Positions 17,964-26,934 of a DNA stretch of 64,000 nucleotides are shown one piece after another; the stretch's first letter is position 1, and each line of letters opens with the position of its first letter. The notes beneath the pieces are model-generated. The model was not told the DNA's origin. It saw only the letters and a program-made list of their open reading frames with translations, and searched no databases. This DNA is from Ancylobacter mangrovi (GTDB lineage: Bacteria > Pseudomonadota > Alphaproteobacteria > Rhizobiales > Xanthobacteraceae): contig NZ_JANTHZ010000005.1 in the NCBI RefSeq assembly GCF_024752355.1, forward strand, positions 1 through 64,000, read 5' to 3'. The position numbers and the translations under genes are program-made.

Positions 17964-19730
17964 TCACCGCATTTCTTCAGGAGCACCGACCCCAAGAATG
18001 GAAAGTCCTGAAGCGATGACCAGCGCGACGGCGTGAACGAGTGCCAACCGCGCATAAGTCAGTTTTCGATCATCTTCGATAATGAAGCGTAAATGAGGCA
18101 AGTCTTTGCCGCGATTCCACTGTGCATGCAGCGCACTGGCAAGATCGTAGAGGTAGAAGGCGAGCCGGTGCGGCTCGCGCGCGATCGAGGCTTGCTCGAC
18201 AAGTCGCGGATAGTTGGCGATCAGCCTGGCGATCGCGACTTCCCCTTCGTCGCCCAACATCTCCAGCGGCGCCTCGGTGAAGGCGGAGGCCGACGGCGGC
18301 AGATCGGCGAACGCCTCCTTCGCGTTGCGCAGGATCGAATGCGCCCGCGCATGGGCGTACTGGACGTAGAAGACCGGGTTGTCCTTGCTCTGCTCGATCA
18401 CCTTGGCGAGGTCGAAATCGAGCACCGCGTCGTTCTTGCGGTTGACCATCATGAAGCGCACCGCGTCGCGGCCGACCTCGTCGACCACCTCGCGCAGGGT
18501 CACGAAGTCCCCTGCCCGCTTCGACATCTTCACCGGCTCGCCATTGCGCAGCAGCCGCACGAGCTGGCACAGTTCGACGTCGAGGCTCGCCGCGCCGTCG
18601 CTCGCCGCCTTCACAGCCGCCTGCATGCGCTTGACGTAGCCGCCATGGTCGGCGCCCCACACGTCGATCATGCGGGTGAAGCCGCGGTCGAACTTGTTCT
18701 TGTGGTAGGCGATGTCGGCCGCGAAATAGGTGTAGGCGCCGTCCGACTTCATCAGCGGACGGTCGACGTCGTCGCCGAACAGGGTGGCGCGGAACAGGGT
18801 CTGCTCACGGTCCTCCCAGTCCTCCACAGGCTGCCCCTTGGGCGGCGCGAGGCGCCCCTCATAGACGAGGTCGCGCGCCCGCAGCTCGGCCAGCAGCCGG
18901 TCGATGACGCTCGCATTGCCGGCCGCGCGCTCGTGCAGCGTGCGCTCGGAGAAGAACACGTCGTGATGGATGTTCAGCGCGGCGAGGTCGTCGCGGATCA
19001 TCGCCATCATGGAATCGATGGCGATGGCGCGCACCGCCGGCAGCCAGTCCGCCTCGTCCCGCTCGAGCAGCGTGCGGCCGTACTTCACCACCAGTGCCTT
19101 GCCCACCGGCACCAGATAGTCGCCCGGATAGAGGCCCTCGGGGATGGCGATGGTCTCGCCCAGCGCCTCGCGGTAGCGCAGGAAGGCCGAGCGGGCCAGC
19201 ACGTCGACCTGCGCCCCGGCGTCGTTGATGTAGTATTCGCGCGTCACGCTCCAGCCGGCGAAGGCGAGCAAATTCGCCAGCGCGTCGCCGAACACCGCGC
19301 CGCGGCAATGGCCCACATGCATCGGCCCGGTCGGGTTGGCCGAGACGTATTCGACGTTGATCGACGTGCCCCCGCCGATGTCCGCGCGGCCGAACTCGAG
19401 GCCCTGCGTCAGCACCGCCGCGATCACGCGCGGCCAGTAGGAAGCGTCGAGCGCGATGTTGATGAAGCCCGGCCCGGCCACCTCCACCCCGGCCACGCCA
19501 GCCACCGCGCTGAGCTTGCCGGCGATCTTCTCGGCGAGGTCGCGCGGCTTCATGCGCGCCTCCTTCGACAGCACCATCGCCGCATTGGTGGCGAGGTCGC
19601 CATGGCTGGCGTCGCGCGGCGGTTCGACGACCACGCGCGTCACATCGACATCCGCCGGCAGCGTGCCTTCGCGGGCGAGCTCTTCGACGGCAGAGCGGAC
19701 GTGATCGGCGAAGGTCGCGAACAGATTCAT
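17964..19730 (-). CDS. argS: Arginyl-tRNA synthetase
   Basis: 588 residues from the ATG at 19730 ([11 protein letters not shown]). A longer in-frame start exists at 19796, but MNLFATF is the usual N-terminus. The class I motifs are HVGH (138-141) in [10 protein letters not shown] and the KMSK-type sequence in [12 protein letters not shown]. An N-terminal Arg-tRNA-synthetase domain and the C-terminal anticodon-binding DALR domain ending [15 protein letters not shown] are complete. It heads the run argS-SPOR-nagZ-scpAB. Confidence 0.97.
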   Translation of the reverse strand: MNLFATFADHVRSAVEELAREGTLPADVDVTRVVVEPPRDASHGDLATNAAMVLSKEARMKPRDLAEKIAGKLSAVAGVAGVEVAGPGFINIALDASYWPRVIAAVLTQGLEFGRADIGGGTSINVEYVSANPTGPMHVGHCRGAVFGDALANLLAFAGWSVTREYYINDAGAQVDVLARSAFLRYREALGETIAIPEGLYPGDYLVPVGKALVVKYGRTLLERDEADWLPAVRAIAIDSMMAMIRDDLAALNIHHDVFFSERTLHERAAGNASVIDRLLAELRARDLVYEGRLAPPKGQPVEDWEDREQTLFRATLFGDDVDRPLMKSDGAYTYFAADIAYHKNKFDRGFTRMIDVWGADHGGYVKRMQAAVKAASDGAASLDVELCQLVRLLRNGEPVKMSKRAGDFVTLREVVDEVGRDAVRFMMVNRKNDAVLDFDLAKVIEQSKDNPVFYVQYAHARAHSILRNAKEAFADLPPSASAFTEAPLEMLGDEGEVAIARLIANYPRLVEQASIAREPHRLAFYLYDLASALHAQWNRGKDLPHLRFIIEDDRKLTYARLALVHAVALVIASGLSILGVGAPEEMR

Positions 19731-19823
19731 GAGGAGACGCTCCCGGCACGGCAGGCCGAAATGGGGGACCGCATCCGCGGTCACAACGGAGGCCATATCT
19801 GAGGCCAGATGGGGCCGCTGCCG

Positions 19824-20996
19824 CTACCGCAGTTCCGGTGCCCTGTCAAAGAGCCGCGCATATTCCGCCAACGCATAGCGATCGGTCTGGCCGGCGAGGA
19901 AATCGGCGATCCGTCGCGCGCGCCCGTCCTCCGCCCGCCCCTCGATGCCGGCCCGCCACTCCGGCGGCAGTGCCGAGGGGTCGGCCATGTAGCGGGTGAA
20001 CAGGGCGCGCACCACCTCGCCGGCGGCTTCCATCTCGCGCATCACGCGCGGATGGCGGTACATGCGCGGGAACAGGAAGGCCTTGATCGCCCGCTCCGCC
20101 TCGGCGAACGGCGCGGAGAAGGCGACGACCGCCCCCTCGTGGCGGCGCACCTCGTCCGAGGAGCCCGGCGCAGCGGCGGCTAAGCGCCGGCGGGTCTCCC
20201 CCACCACATCCTCGATCAGCGCCGTGATCATCCGCCGGCCGATCTCATGGATGAAGCGCGAGGCGTCGAGGTCGGGCCAGCGCACCGCGATCTCGGCGAT
20301 GATGTCGCCGACCAGCGGCAGGTCGGCGATCTCGTCCACGGTGAACAGCCCGGCCCTCAACCCGTCGTCGAGGTCGTGCACGTCATAGGCGATGTCGTCG
20401 GCGATCGCCGCCACCTGCGCCTCGGCGCCCGGCCAGCTCCACAGCCACAGGTCCTGCCGCTCGGCATGGACGGCCATGGCATGCGGCAACGGCCCCGCCA
20501 CCGGGCCGTTGTGCTTGACGATTCCCTCGTGCGTCTCCCAGGAGAGGTTGAGCCCGTCGAAGGCCGGGTAGCGGCTCTCCAGCCGCGTCACCACCCGCAG
20601 CGACTGCGCGTTGTGGTCGAACCCGCCATAGGCCTTCATGCACGCGTCGAGCACCCGCTCGCCGGCATGGGCGAAGGGCGGATGGCCGAGATCGTGCGCC
20701 AGCGCCAGCGCCTCGGCGAGGTCCTCGTCGAGCCCGAGCGCCCGCGCCAGCGAGCGCGCTACCTGCACCACCTCCAGCGTATGGGTCAGCCGGGTGCGGT
20801 AATGGTCGCCCTCGTGGTACGAGAAGACCTGCGTCTTGTAGGCCAGCCGCCGGAACGCGGACGAATGGATGATGCGGTCCGCATCGCGGCGGAAGGCGCT
20901 GCGCCCGTCGCTTTCCGGCTCGGCGAACAGCCGACCCCGGCTTTCCTCCGCCCGCGACGCCCACGCCGCGCGCGGCTCGGCTCCGGCCACCGCCAT
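19824..20996 (-). CDS. dgt: dGTPase-like HD-domain triphosphohydrolase
   Basis: 390 residues. The HD-domain metal ligands are seen in RTRLTHTLEV (His72) and LAHDLGHPPFAHAGE (His101/Asp102), and GGFDHNAQSLRV is typical of the type-2 dGTPase-like family. These enzymes hydrolyse deoxynucleoside triphosphates, often dGTP, to the nucleoside and tripolyphosphate and help balance dNTP pools. The gene precedes argS by about 90 bases and diverges from erpA. Confidence 0.92.
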   Translation of the reverse strand: MAVAGAEPRAAWASRAEESRGRLFAEPESDGRSAFRRDADRIIHSSAFRRLAYKTQVFSYHEGDHYRTRLTHTLEVVQVARSLARALGLDEDLAEALALAHDLGHPPFAHAGERVLDACMKAYGGFDHNAQSLRVVTRLESRYPAFDGLNLSWETHEGIVKHNGPVAGPLPHAMAVHAERQDLWLWSWPGAEAQVAAIADDIAYDVHDLDDGLRAGLFTVDEIADLPLVGDIIAEIAVRWPDLDASRFIHEIGRRMITALIEDVVGETRRRLAAAAPGSSDEVRRHEGAVVAFSAPFAEAERAIKAFLFPRMYRHPRVMREMEAAGEVVRALFTRYMADPSALPPEWRAGIEGRAEDGRARRIADFLAGQTDRYALAEYARLFDRAPELR

Positions 20997-21024
20997 GCGC
21001 GGATCTCCCTTGCAGAATGCCCCT

Positions 21025-21052
21025 TTGACTCGGGGCCGCCAGCACTTAACTA
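21025..21052 (+). promoter_or_regulatory. Possible promoter of erpA
   Basis: TTGACT (21025-21030, five of six to the -35 consensus) is followed after 16 bases by TAACTA (21047-21052), a weak -10. It lies in the 92-base divergent space between dgt and erpA. The -35 is good; the -10 is uncertain. I see no obvious iron-regulator box. Confidence 0.35.
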
Positions 21053-21088
21053 TTCGGGCAAGTCATATTCAACCCGAAGGCCCGCGAC

Positions 21089-21484
21089 ATGAGCGCAAGC
21101 ACACAGGGCGCGAACGCGTCGAGCCCGCCCGTCTCTCCCGAGACGGCGGCCCCGCTGTCCCTTTCCGTCGGCGTCACCGCCAGCGCCGCGAAGCGTATCG
21201 CCGAAATTCTGTCGGCCGAGCCGGCCGAGAGCATGCTGCGCGTCAGCGTGGAAGGCGGCGGCTGCTCCGGCTTCCAGTACAAGTTCGACATCACCCGCGA
21301 GCGCGAGGCGGACGACGTGCTGATCGACGAACGCGGGGCGCGGGTGGTGATCGATCCGGTGTCGCTGGAATATATGTCGGGCTCGCATATCGACTTCGTC
21401 GACGACCTGATGGGCGCCTCGTTCCGCATCGAGAACCCGCACGCCACCGCTTCCTGCGGCTGCGGCACCAGCTTCGCGCTGTGA
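21089..21484 (+). CDS. erpA: Iron-sulfur cluster insertion protein ErpA
   Basis: 131 residues of the A-type carrier family. The three cluster-binding cysteines are in place: Cys59 in VEGGGCSGFQYKF, and Cys123 and Cys125 in ASCGCGTSF. The glutamate-rich middle and SHIDFVDDLMGASFRIENPHA are typical of ErpA/HesB. ErpA hands Fe-S clusters to target enzymes, including radical-SAM proteins. Its stop codon overlaps the start of the nucleosidase gene by four bases. Confidence 0.95.
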   Translation: MSASTQGANASSPPVSPETAAPLSLSVGVTASAAKRIAEILSAEPAESMLRVSVEGGGCSGFQYKFDITREREADDVLIDERGARVVIDPVSLEYMSGSHIDFVDDLMGASFRIENPHATASCGCGTSFAL

Positions 21485-22233
21485 GCGGGCCGGTCGGCGT
21501 TCTCTGCGCCATTCCTCAGGAACTCGCCTTTCTCGCCGACAATCTCGACCACGCGGACATCTCCGACGCCGCCGGCATGCGCTTCCATGCCGGTCGGCTC
21601 GACGGGCACAAGGTGGTGCTGGCGCAGGCCGGCATGGGCAAGGTCAACGCGGCCATCGCCGCCACCCTGCTGATCGAGCGCTACGACTGCCGCCTGGTGC
21701 TGTTCTCCGGCATCGCCGGCGGGCTCGACCCGGCGCTCGCCATCGGCGACGTGGTGGTCGCCGACCATGTGGTCCAGCACGATGCGGGCTACACCACGGC
21801 GGACGGGTTCACCGTCTACCAGGCCGGGCACCTGCCCTTCTTCAGCCCGCATGAGGAGCTTGGCCACGCCGCCGATGCCGCGCTGATGGAGCGCGTGCGC
21901 GCGGCCCTCGCCGATCTCGAGCTCAGCCCCCTCACCGCCGGCGAGGGCAGCCGCCCGCCGCGTCTCCACTTCGGGCGCGTGCTCACGGGCGACCAGTTCG
22001 TCGGCAGCGAAGCCATGCGCGAGCGCCTGTTCGGCGAGCTCGGCGGGCTCGCGGTCGAGATGGAGGGCGCGGCCATGGCGCAAACCTGCGCCGCCTTCGG
22101 CGTGCCATGGCTGGTGGTGCGTGCACTGTCCGACCTCGCCGGGCACGAATCCCGTTTCGATTTCCGGCAATTCGTGGACGAGGTGGCGCTTTCCTCGGCG
22201 CTGATCGTGCGCCGGCTGCTGCCTGTGCTGTAG
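21481..22233 (+). CDS. mtnN: 5'-methylthioadenosine/S-adenosylhomocysteine nucleosidase
   Basis: 250 residues from a GTG at 21481 that shares bases with the erpA TGA (GTGA). The catalytic features are the N-terminal IPQEL (Glu14), LFSGIAGGL, VEMEGAA (Glu195, ribose binding) and ALSDLAG (Asp218, the general acid). The enzyme splits the glycosidic bond of methylthioadenosine, S-adenosylhomocysteine and 5'-deoxyadenosine. Coupling to erpA is notable because radical-SAM enzymes need both Fe-S clusters and removal of 5'-deoxyadenosine. Confidence 0.92.
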   Translation: MSGPVGVLCAIPQELAFLADNLDHADISDAAGMRFHAGRLDGHKVVLAQAGMGKVNAAIAATLLIERYDCRLVLFSGIAGGLDPALAIGDVVVADHVVQHDAGYTTADGFTVYQAGHLPFFSPHEELGHAADAALMERVRAALADLELSPLTAGEGSRPPRLHFGRVLTGDQFVGSEAMRERLFGELGGLAVEMEGAAMAQTCAAFGVPWLVVRALSDLAGHESRFDFRQFVDEVALSSALIVRRLLPVL

Positions 22234-22278
22234 AGTGCCGGCGAATCCTTCCCGAGCGCCCGCCCGGAGTGCCCGCCG

Positions 22279-23067
22279 ATGCGCATCGCCACCTGGAACG
22301 TCAATTCCGTCCGGCTCCGTCTCGAGAACACGCTCGCCTGGCTGAACGAGACCCGGCCGGACGTGGTGTGCCTGCAGGAGATCAAGTGTCAGGACGACCA
22401 GTTCCCGCGCGAGGCGTTCGAGCAAGCGGGCTACAACGTCGCCGTCCACGGGCAGAAGGGCTTCAACGGCGTCGCCGTACTCTCGCGCCTGCCCTTCGAC
22501 GAGATGAACACCGGCCTGCCCGGCGGCGATGGCGACGTGCAGTCGCGCTTCATCGAGGTGGTGGTCTCGACCCCTGAGGGCGTCGTGCGCGTGTGCGGCA
22601 TCTACCTGCCCAACGGCAACCCGGTCGGCACGGACAAGTACCCCTACAAGCTCGGCTGGATGGAGCGGCTCAAGGCCCATATCGCCGAGCGCCTGACGCT
22701 CGAGGAACCGCTGGTCGTGTGCGGCGACTACAACGTCATCCCCGAGGCGAAGGACGCGGCGCGGCCGGAGATGTGGGTGAACGACGCGCTGTTCCTGCCC
22801 GAGACGCGCAGCGCCTTCCGCGAGCTTCTCAATCTCGGCCTCACCGACGCGGTGCGCGCGACGACCGACGAGGGCGGCATCTACAGCTTCTGGGACTACC
22901 AGGCCGGCGCCTGGCAGAAGAACAACGGCATCCGCATCGATCACCTGCTGCTCTCTCCGCAGGCCGCCGACCGGCTCAAGGCGGTGGGCGTCGACAAGGA
23001 AGTGCGGAGCTGGGAGAAGCCGTCCGATCACGTCCCGGTCTGGGCGGAGCTCGGCCTGGGCAGCTGA
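22279..23067 (+). CDS. xthA: Exodeoxyribonuclease III
   Basis: 262 residues. MRIATWNVNSVRLRL, VCLQEIKCQD (metal-binding Glu34), GDYNVIPEAKD, IDHLLLS and the terminal SDHVPVWAEL are the residues of the ExoIII/APE1 endonuclease-exonuclease-phosphatase fold. It cuts DNA at abasic sites and trims 3' ends during base-excision repair. The start lies 45 bases after the nucleosidase gene on the same strand, so it may be co-transcribed. Confidence 0.96.
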   Translation: MRIATWNVNSVRLRLENTLAWLNETRPDVVCLQEIKCQDDQFPREAFEQAGYNVAVHGQKGFNGVAVLSRLPFDEMNTGLPGGDGDVQSRFIEVVVSTPEGVVRVCGIYLPNGNPVGTDKYPYKLGWMERLKAHIAERLTLEEPLVVCGDYNVIPEAKDAARPEMWVNDALFLPETRSAFRELLNLGLTDAVRATTDEGGIYSFWDYQAGAWQKNNGIRIDHLLLSPQAADRLKAVGVDKEVRSWEKPSDHVPVWAELGLGS

Positions 23068-23075
23068 TTTCTGTT

Positions 23076-23100
23076 AAAAACCGAGCGTTGCCAGTCGCTC
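23076..23100 (-). terminator. Probable intrinsic terminator of the Sel1-repeat gene
   Basis: On the minus strand GAGCG...CGCTC (23096-23100 and 23083-23087, eight-base loop) is followed by GG and five T (23076-23080). The hairpin begins within the stop codon of the Sel1-repeat gene. The stem is short, so strength is uncertain. Confidence 0.5.
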
Positions 23101-23956
23101 AACGGGCGATCTTCATGTACTTCTCGAGGTAGACGAGAGCCATGGACCGCTCGTCCGGCGTCGCCGAGGCGAAGGCGTCGTCATAGAGGTCGACGACCCA
23201 TTTGTCGTCCGGACCGGCCGCCGCGTCGCGTGCCAGCGTGAGCCACATCAGGCCCTGCGCCGCCTGGCGGGGCACGCCGTCGTCGCCCTTGAACAGCAGC
23301 CCGCCCAGCGCCGCCTGCGCCTGGTACTGGCCCTTATGCGCGGCGAGGCCGAGCCAGCGGGCGGCGAAGCGCGGGTCGCGCCGCACGCCGTCGCCGTCGA
23401 TATAGAGCCGGGCCAGATGGTACTGCGCGTCCGGGTCGCCGAAATAGGAGGCGGCATAGGCGAACATGTCGCGCGCCCGGCTCGTGTCGCGGTGGATCTT
23501 GGTGTTGGGAATGCCGACCAGATAATAGCCGCCCAGCGCCACGAAGGCGTCCGCCACGAAGCGGGCCTGCGGCGTCGCCGGGTTGTCGTCGGCGTGCATG
23601 TTGGCGATCTGGCTGAAATACTGGAACGCCTTGATGTCGTTGCGCTCGACGCCCTCGCCCTCGGCATACATGCGCCCGAGCTTCCACTGCGCGCCGGCAT
23701 GACCCTGGTCGGCCGCGTAGCGCAGGGAATCGATGCCCTTCTCGGTCTCGCCCGAGCGCAGCGCCTGGGTGCCGAGGCGCACCATCTCCTCGAGCGGGCG
23801 CGCACCGCCGGGCGTGACCGGCAGCGCGGCATCGGTAGTGCCGGTGCCGTTGGTCGAGCCGTCGAATGCGGCCACGGGGACGAGCGTGGCCGCCATCGCG
23901 GACGCCACGATCACGCCCTTGAGGACGGAAAGGGGGAGTCGCTCAGATATCCGCAT
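23099..23956 (-). CDS. Periplasmic Sel1-repeat protein, ExoR-like
   Basis: 285 residues from the ATG at 23956. A signal-peptide-like N-terminus (LKGVIVASAMAATLVPVAAF) precedes Sel1-type helical repeats: LRYAADQGHAGAQWKLGRMYAEGEGV, MFAYAASYFGDPDAQYHLARLYIDGDGV and LGLAAHKGQYQAQAALGGLLFKGD. Length, signal and repeat pattern recall ExoR, the periplasmic inhibitor of the ExoS/ChvI two-component system in rhizobia. I cannot separate ExoR from other Sel1 proteins without alignment. The start overlaps the end of ilvD by 14 bases. Confidence 0.75.
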   Translation of the reverse strand: MRISERLPLSVLKGVIVASAMAATLVPVAAFDGSTNGTGTTDAALPVTPGGARPLEEMVRLGTQALRSGETEKGIDSLRYAADQGHAGAQWKLGRMYAEGEGVERNDIKAFQYFSQIANMHADDNPATPQARFVADAFVALGGYYLVGIPNTKIHRDTSRARDMFAYAASYFGDPDAQYHLARLYIDGDGVRRDPRFAARWLGLAAHKGQYQAQAALGGLLFKGDDGVPRQAAQGLMWLTLARDAAAGPDDKWVVDLYDDAFASATPDERSMALVYLEKYMKIAR

Positions 23957-25670
23957 AGCACGATGTCTCAGCCGCGCCGCCGGGATGGGTGACCGCGCCC
24001 TCACGGGCGGGCCCCACGGCCTGCGCGAACTTCCAGATGGCCCCCGAGCCCACGGGCGACGGACGCGGCGCCCACGCCGCCTTGCGGGCGGCGAGTTCCT
24101 CGTCCGAAAGCGCCACGTCGAGCGTGCCCTCGATCGCGTCGATGGAAATGATGTCGCCGTCGCGGATCAGCCCGATCGGGCCGCCGACCGCCGCCTCCGG
24201 CCCGACATGGCCGATGCAGAAGCCCCGCGTGGCGCCGGAAAAACGGCCGTCGGTGATGAGCGCGACCTTGTCGCCCATGCCCTGGCCGTAAAGAGCGGCG
24301 GTGGTCGCCAGCATCTCGCGCATGCCGGGGCCGCCCTTCGGCCCCTCATAGCGGATCACCAGCACCTCGCCTTCCTCATAGGCGCGGTTGGTCACCGCCT
24401 CGAAGCAGGCCTCCTCGCCGTCGAAGCAGCGCGCCGGGCCGGAGAACCGCTGGTTCTTCAGCCCCGCGACCTTCACGATCGCCCCGTCCGGCGCGAGATT
24501 GCCCTGGAGCCCGACCACGCCGCCGGTGGGGGTGATGGGATCGTTCGCCGGGCGCACCACATCCTGATGCGGGTTCCACTTCACCGAGGCCAGGTTCTCG
24601 GCGATGGTGCGGCCGGTCACGGTCATGCAGTCGCCGTGCAGGAAGCCGTGCTCCAGCAGCGTCTTCATCAGCAGCGGAATGCCGCCCACCTCGAACATGT
24701 CCTTGGCGACATAGCGCCCGCCGGGCTTGAGGTCGGCGATGTAAGGCGTGCGCCGGAAGATTTCGGCGACGTCGAACAGGTCGAACTTGATGCCCACCTC
24801 GTGGGCCATCGCCGGCAGGTGCAGCGCGGCGTTGGTGGAGCCGCCCGAGGCCGCGACCACGGTCGCCGCGTTCTCCAGCGCCTTCAGCGTGACGATGTCG
24901 CGCGGGCGGATCTTCTTGGCGAGGAGGTCCATCACCTGCTCGCCCGCCGCCATGCAGAACCGGTCGCGGATCTCGTAGGGCGCCGGCGCTCCGGCCGAAT
25001 AGGGCAGCGCGAGGCCGATCGCCTCGGAGACGGTCGCCATGGTGTTGGCGGTGAACTGCGCGCCGCAGGCGCCGGCCGAGGGGCACGCCACCTGCTCGAG
25101 CTCGTCGAGATCGTCGCCCGACATGGCGCCGACCGAATGCTTGCCGACCGCCTCGAACAGGTCCTGAACGGTGACCGGCTGGCCGCGGAACGAGCCGGGC
25201 AGGATCGAGCCGCCATAGATGAAGATCGACGGCACGTTGAGGCGCAGCATCGCCATCATCATGCCGGGCAGCGACTTGTCGCAGCCGGCGAGGCCGATCA
25301 GCGCGTCATAAGCGTGCCCGCGCATGGTCAGCTCGACGCTGTCGGCGATGACTTCGCGCGAGGCGAGCGAGGCCTTCATGCCCTCGTGGCCCATGGCGAT
25401 GCCGTCGGTGACGGTGATGGTGCAGAACTCGCGCGGGGTGCCGCTGGCGGCGGAAACGCCCTTCTTCACCGCCTGCGCCTGGCGCATCAGCGCGATGTTG
25501 CACGGCGCGGCCTCGTTCCAGCAGGAAGCGACGCCCACCAGCGGCTGGTGGATCTGCTCCTTGGTCAGGCCCATGGCGTAGAGATAGGACCTGTGCGGGG
25601 CGCGCGCCGGGCCTTCCGTCACATGACGGCTCGGCAGGCTCCGCTTGTCGATAATGGTCCTGGCGTCCAT
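23943..25670 (-). CDS. ilvD: Dihydroxy-acid dehydratase
   Basis: 575 residues of the IlvD/Edd family. The Fe-S ligands are Cys50 (VASCWN), Cys130 ([10 protein letters not shown]) and Cys202 ([14 protein letters not shown]), and [19 protein letters not shown] is a family signature. It converts dihydroxy acids to the 2-keto acid precursors of valine and isoleucine (and pantothenate). The 242 bases upstream hold an interrupted palindrome but no obvious leader peptide of the branched-chain attenuation type. Confidence 0.96.
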   Translation of the reverse strand: MDARTIIDKRSLPSRHVTEGPARAPHRSYLYAMGLTKEQIHQPLVGVASCWNEAAPCNIALMRQAQAVKKGVSAASGTPREFCTITVTDGIAMGHEGMKASLASREVIADSVELTMRGHAYDALIGLAGCDKSLPGMMMAMLRLNVPSIFIYGGSILPGSFRGQPVTVQDLFEAVGKHSVGAMSGDDLDELEQVACPSAGACGAQFTANTMATVSEAIGLALPYSAGAPAPYEIRDRFCMAAGEQVMDLLAKKIRPRDIVTLKALENAATVVAASGGSTNAALHLPAMAHEVGIKFDLFDVAEIFRRTPYIADLKPGGRYVAKDMFEVGGIPLLMKTLLEHGFLHGDCMTVTGRTIAENLASVKWNPHQDVVRPANDPITPTGGVVGLQGNLAPDGAIVKVAGLKNQRFSGPARCFDGEEACFEAVTNRAYEEGEVLVIRYEGPKGGPGMREMLATTAALYGQGMGDKVALITDGRFSGATRGFCIGHVGPEAAVGGPIGLIRDGDIISIDAIEGTLDVALSDEELAARKAAWAPRPSPVGSGAIWKFAQAVGPAREGAVTHPGGAAETSCYADI

Positions 25671-25808
25671 TCTTGATCACACATCCCGGCGCGGAGGTTT
25701 CACACGGGCAACCGCGCCCGGACACCACTCTCCTCCGTCTATCAGTCGGATTTCGTGCCGGTTTGTGGCGGCTTCGGGGCGTGCGGCCCGCCGCCTCTTC
25801 ATATGGTT

Positions 25809-25848
25809 GCGAATGCGTGACACTGTTGCGGTCCGGTCACAAATTCGC
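25809..25848. repeat. Interrupted inverted repeat in the ilvD upstream space
   Basis: GCGAATgcGTGAC (25809-25821) faces GTCACaaATTCGC (25836-25848) across 14 bases: eleven of thirteen positions pair. It lies about 140 bases upstream of ilvD on one side and 65 bases before a small gene on the other. It could be an operator for either gene or a 5' leader hairpin. Confidence 0.5.
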
Positions 25849-25912
25849 GATAGCTGCTCGGGCCGGGAATAGAGCCCTTTGTCGGCCGAAAAAGCCGGTT
25901 CTGGAGAGCATC

Positions 25913-26116
25913 ATGACGAGCGGCAACATCGTCGAACGACTGCGGGCCATGGCGGCCGACATTGACAGCTTCCGTCGCGACAAGGTCGAGGACGAACTCT
26001 CCGAAGCCGCCGACGTCATCGAGAGGTTGCGCGCCGAGCTCGACCGGATGGAGAGCCTGCTGAAGCAGGCCGCGCCCGCGAGCCCCGGCCTCTCCGGCCA
26101 GAACCAAGCCTCCTGA
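25913..26116 (+). CDS. Small coiled-coil protein of unknown function
   Basis: 67 residues from the ATG at 25913, with GGAG seven to ten bases upstream. The sequence is almost entirely charged helix (NIVERLRAMAADIDSFRRD, EDELSEAADVIERLRAELDRMESLLKQA) with heptad spacing of hydrophobics at the C-terminal half, predicting a short coiled coil. No signal or membrane segment. I do not recognise a named family. Coding character is supported by the ribosome-binding site and regular amphipathic pattern. Confidence 0.7.
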   Translation: MTSGNIVERLRAMAADIDSFRRDKVEDELSEAADVIERLRAELDRMESLLKQAAPASPGLSGQNQAS

Positions 26117-26173
26117 GACGCCCGCGCGGACGGACACTCCCGGCAGCGGTGCGCCCTCCCGGGTAAGCCGCGC

Positions 26174-26890
26174 TCAATCCGACGCGCTGCGGGTCCAGGT
26201 CGCGGAGGCGACGCCGTCCAGCCCACGCACGCGGGCGAGGGCCGCATCGAGTTCCTTGAGGCTCACCGACGTGTTGATGAGCGTCGCGCGGAGCTCGACC
26301 TTGCCGTCCGGCCGGTTCTGCGGCTCGATCGCGTCGACCGGAAACTGCGCCGCTTCCAATAAGTCGGACAGCCGGCCCTGCAGCCCGGCCGCCTCGCCGG
26401 CCTGCGCCACCACGCTCACGCCATAGGTCGCCTCGGTCGATTCCGGGGTACGCGGCGCGCGCTCCAGGGCGCCGACGAGCGGGCGCAGCGTCGTGTTGCC
26501 GGCGAGGACGAACGCCGTGAGCAGCGCCGCCTGCGCGATCAGGTCCGCGCCGGCGCAGGCGCCCACCGCGGCCGAGCACCACAGCGTCGCCGCCGTGTTC
26601 AGCCCGCGTATGTTCGCGCCGTCCTTCATGATGACGCCGGCGCCGAGGAAGCCGATGCCCGAGACCACATAGGCGATCACGCGCACCGCGCCCTCGGGCC
26701 CGGTGAGGTGCATCGCCATGTCCACGAACTGGCAGGCGCCGAGCGCCACCAGCACGTTGGTGCGCAGCCCGGCCGTGCGCTGGCGGAACTGGCGCTCAGC
26801 GCCGATCAGCGTGCCGAGGGCGAATGCCACCGCCAGGCTGATGAGCGTCGAGAGGAAGTCGCCCGGATCGAAGCTTTCGATGAACGGCAT
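26174..26890 (-). CDS. MgtC/SapB-family membrane protein
   Basis: 238 residues. The N-terminal half has about five membrane segments with the MgtC signatures LGTLIGAERQFRQRTAGLRTN and GIGFLGAGVIMKDGANIRGLNTAATLWCSAAVG. The C-terminal ~80 residues form a soluble ACT-like domain as in other long MgtC proteins. MgtC proteins help cells survive low magnesium and acid, in part by restraining the F-type ATP synthase; they are not themselves magnesium importers. It stands alone between the small coiled-coil gene and valS. Confidence 0.9.
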   Translation of the reverse strand: MPFIESFDPGDFLSTLISLAVAFALGTLIGAERQFRQRTAGLRTNVLVALGACQFVDMAMHLTGPEGAVRVIAYVVSGIGFLGAGVIMKDGANIRGLNTAATLWCSAAVGACAGADLIAQAALLTAFVLAGNTTLRPLVGALERAPRTPESTEATYGVSVVAQAGEAAGLQGRLSDLLEAAQFPVDAIEPQNRPDGKVELRATLINTSVSLKELDAALARVRGLDGVASATWTRSASD

Positions 26891-26934
26891 TCAGCCCCCC
26901 GCCCGCCCTTCCGTCCGTCGTGAAGGCCGCCGCG

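Noticed and set aside
15768-18011. A 747-codon Gly/Arg-rich frame on the plus strand
   Set aside because: Antisense to nagZ and the SPOR-domain gene; composition is a by-product of GC-rich codons.
21046-23031. A 661-codon minus-strand frame
   Set aside because: Antisense to erpA, the nucleosidase and exonuclease III, all of which have intact catalytic residues.
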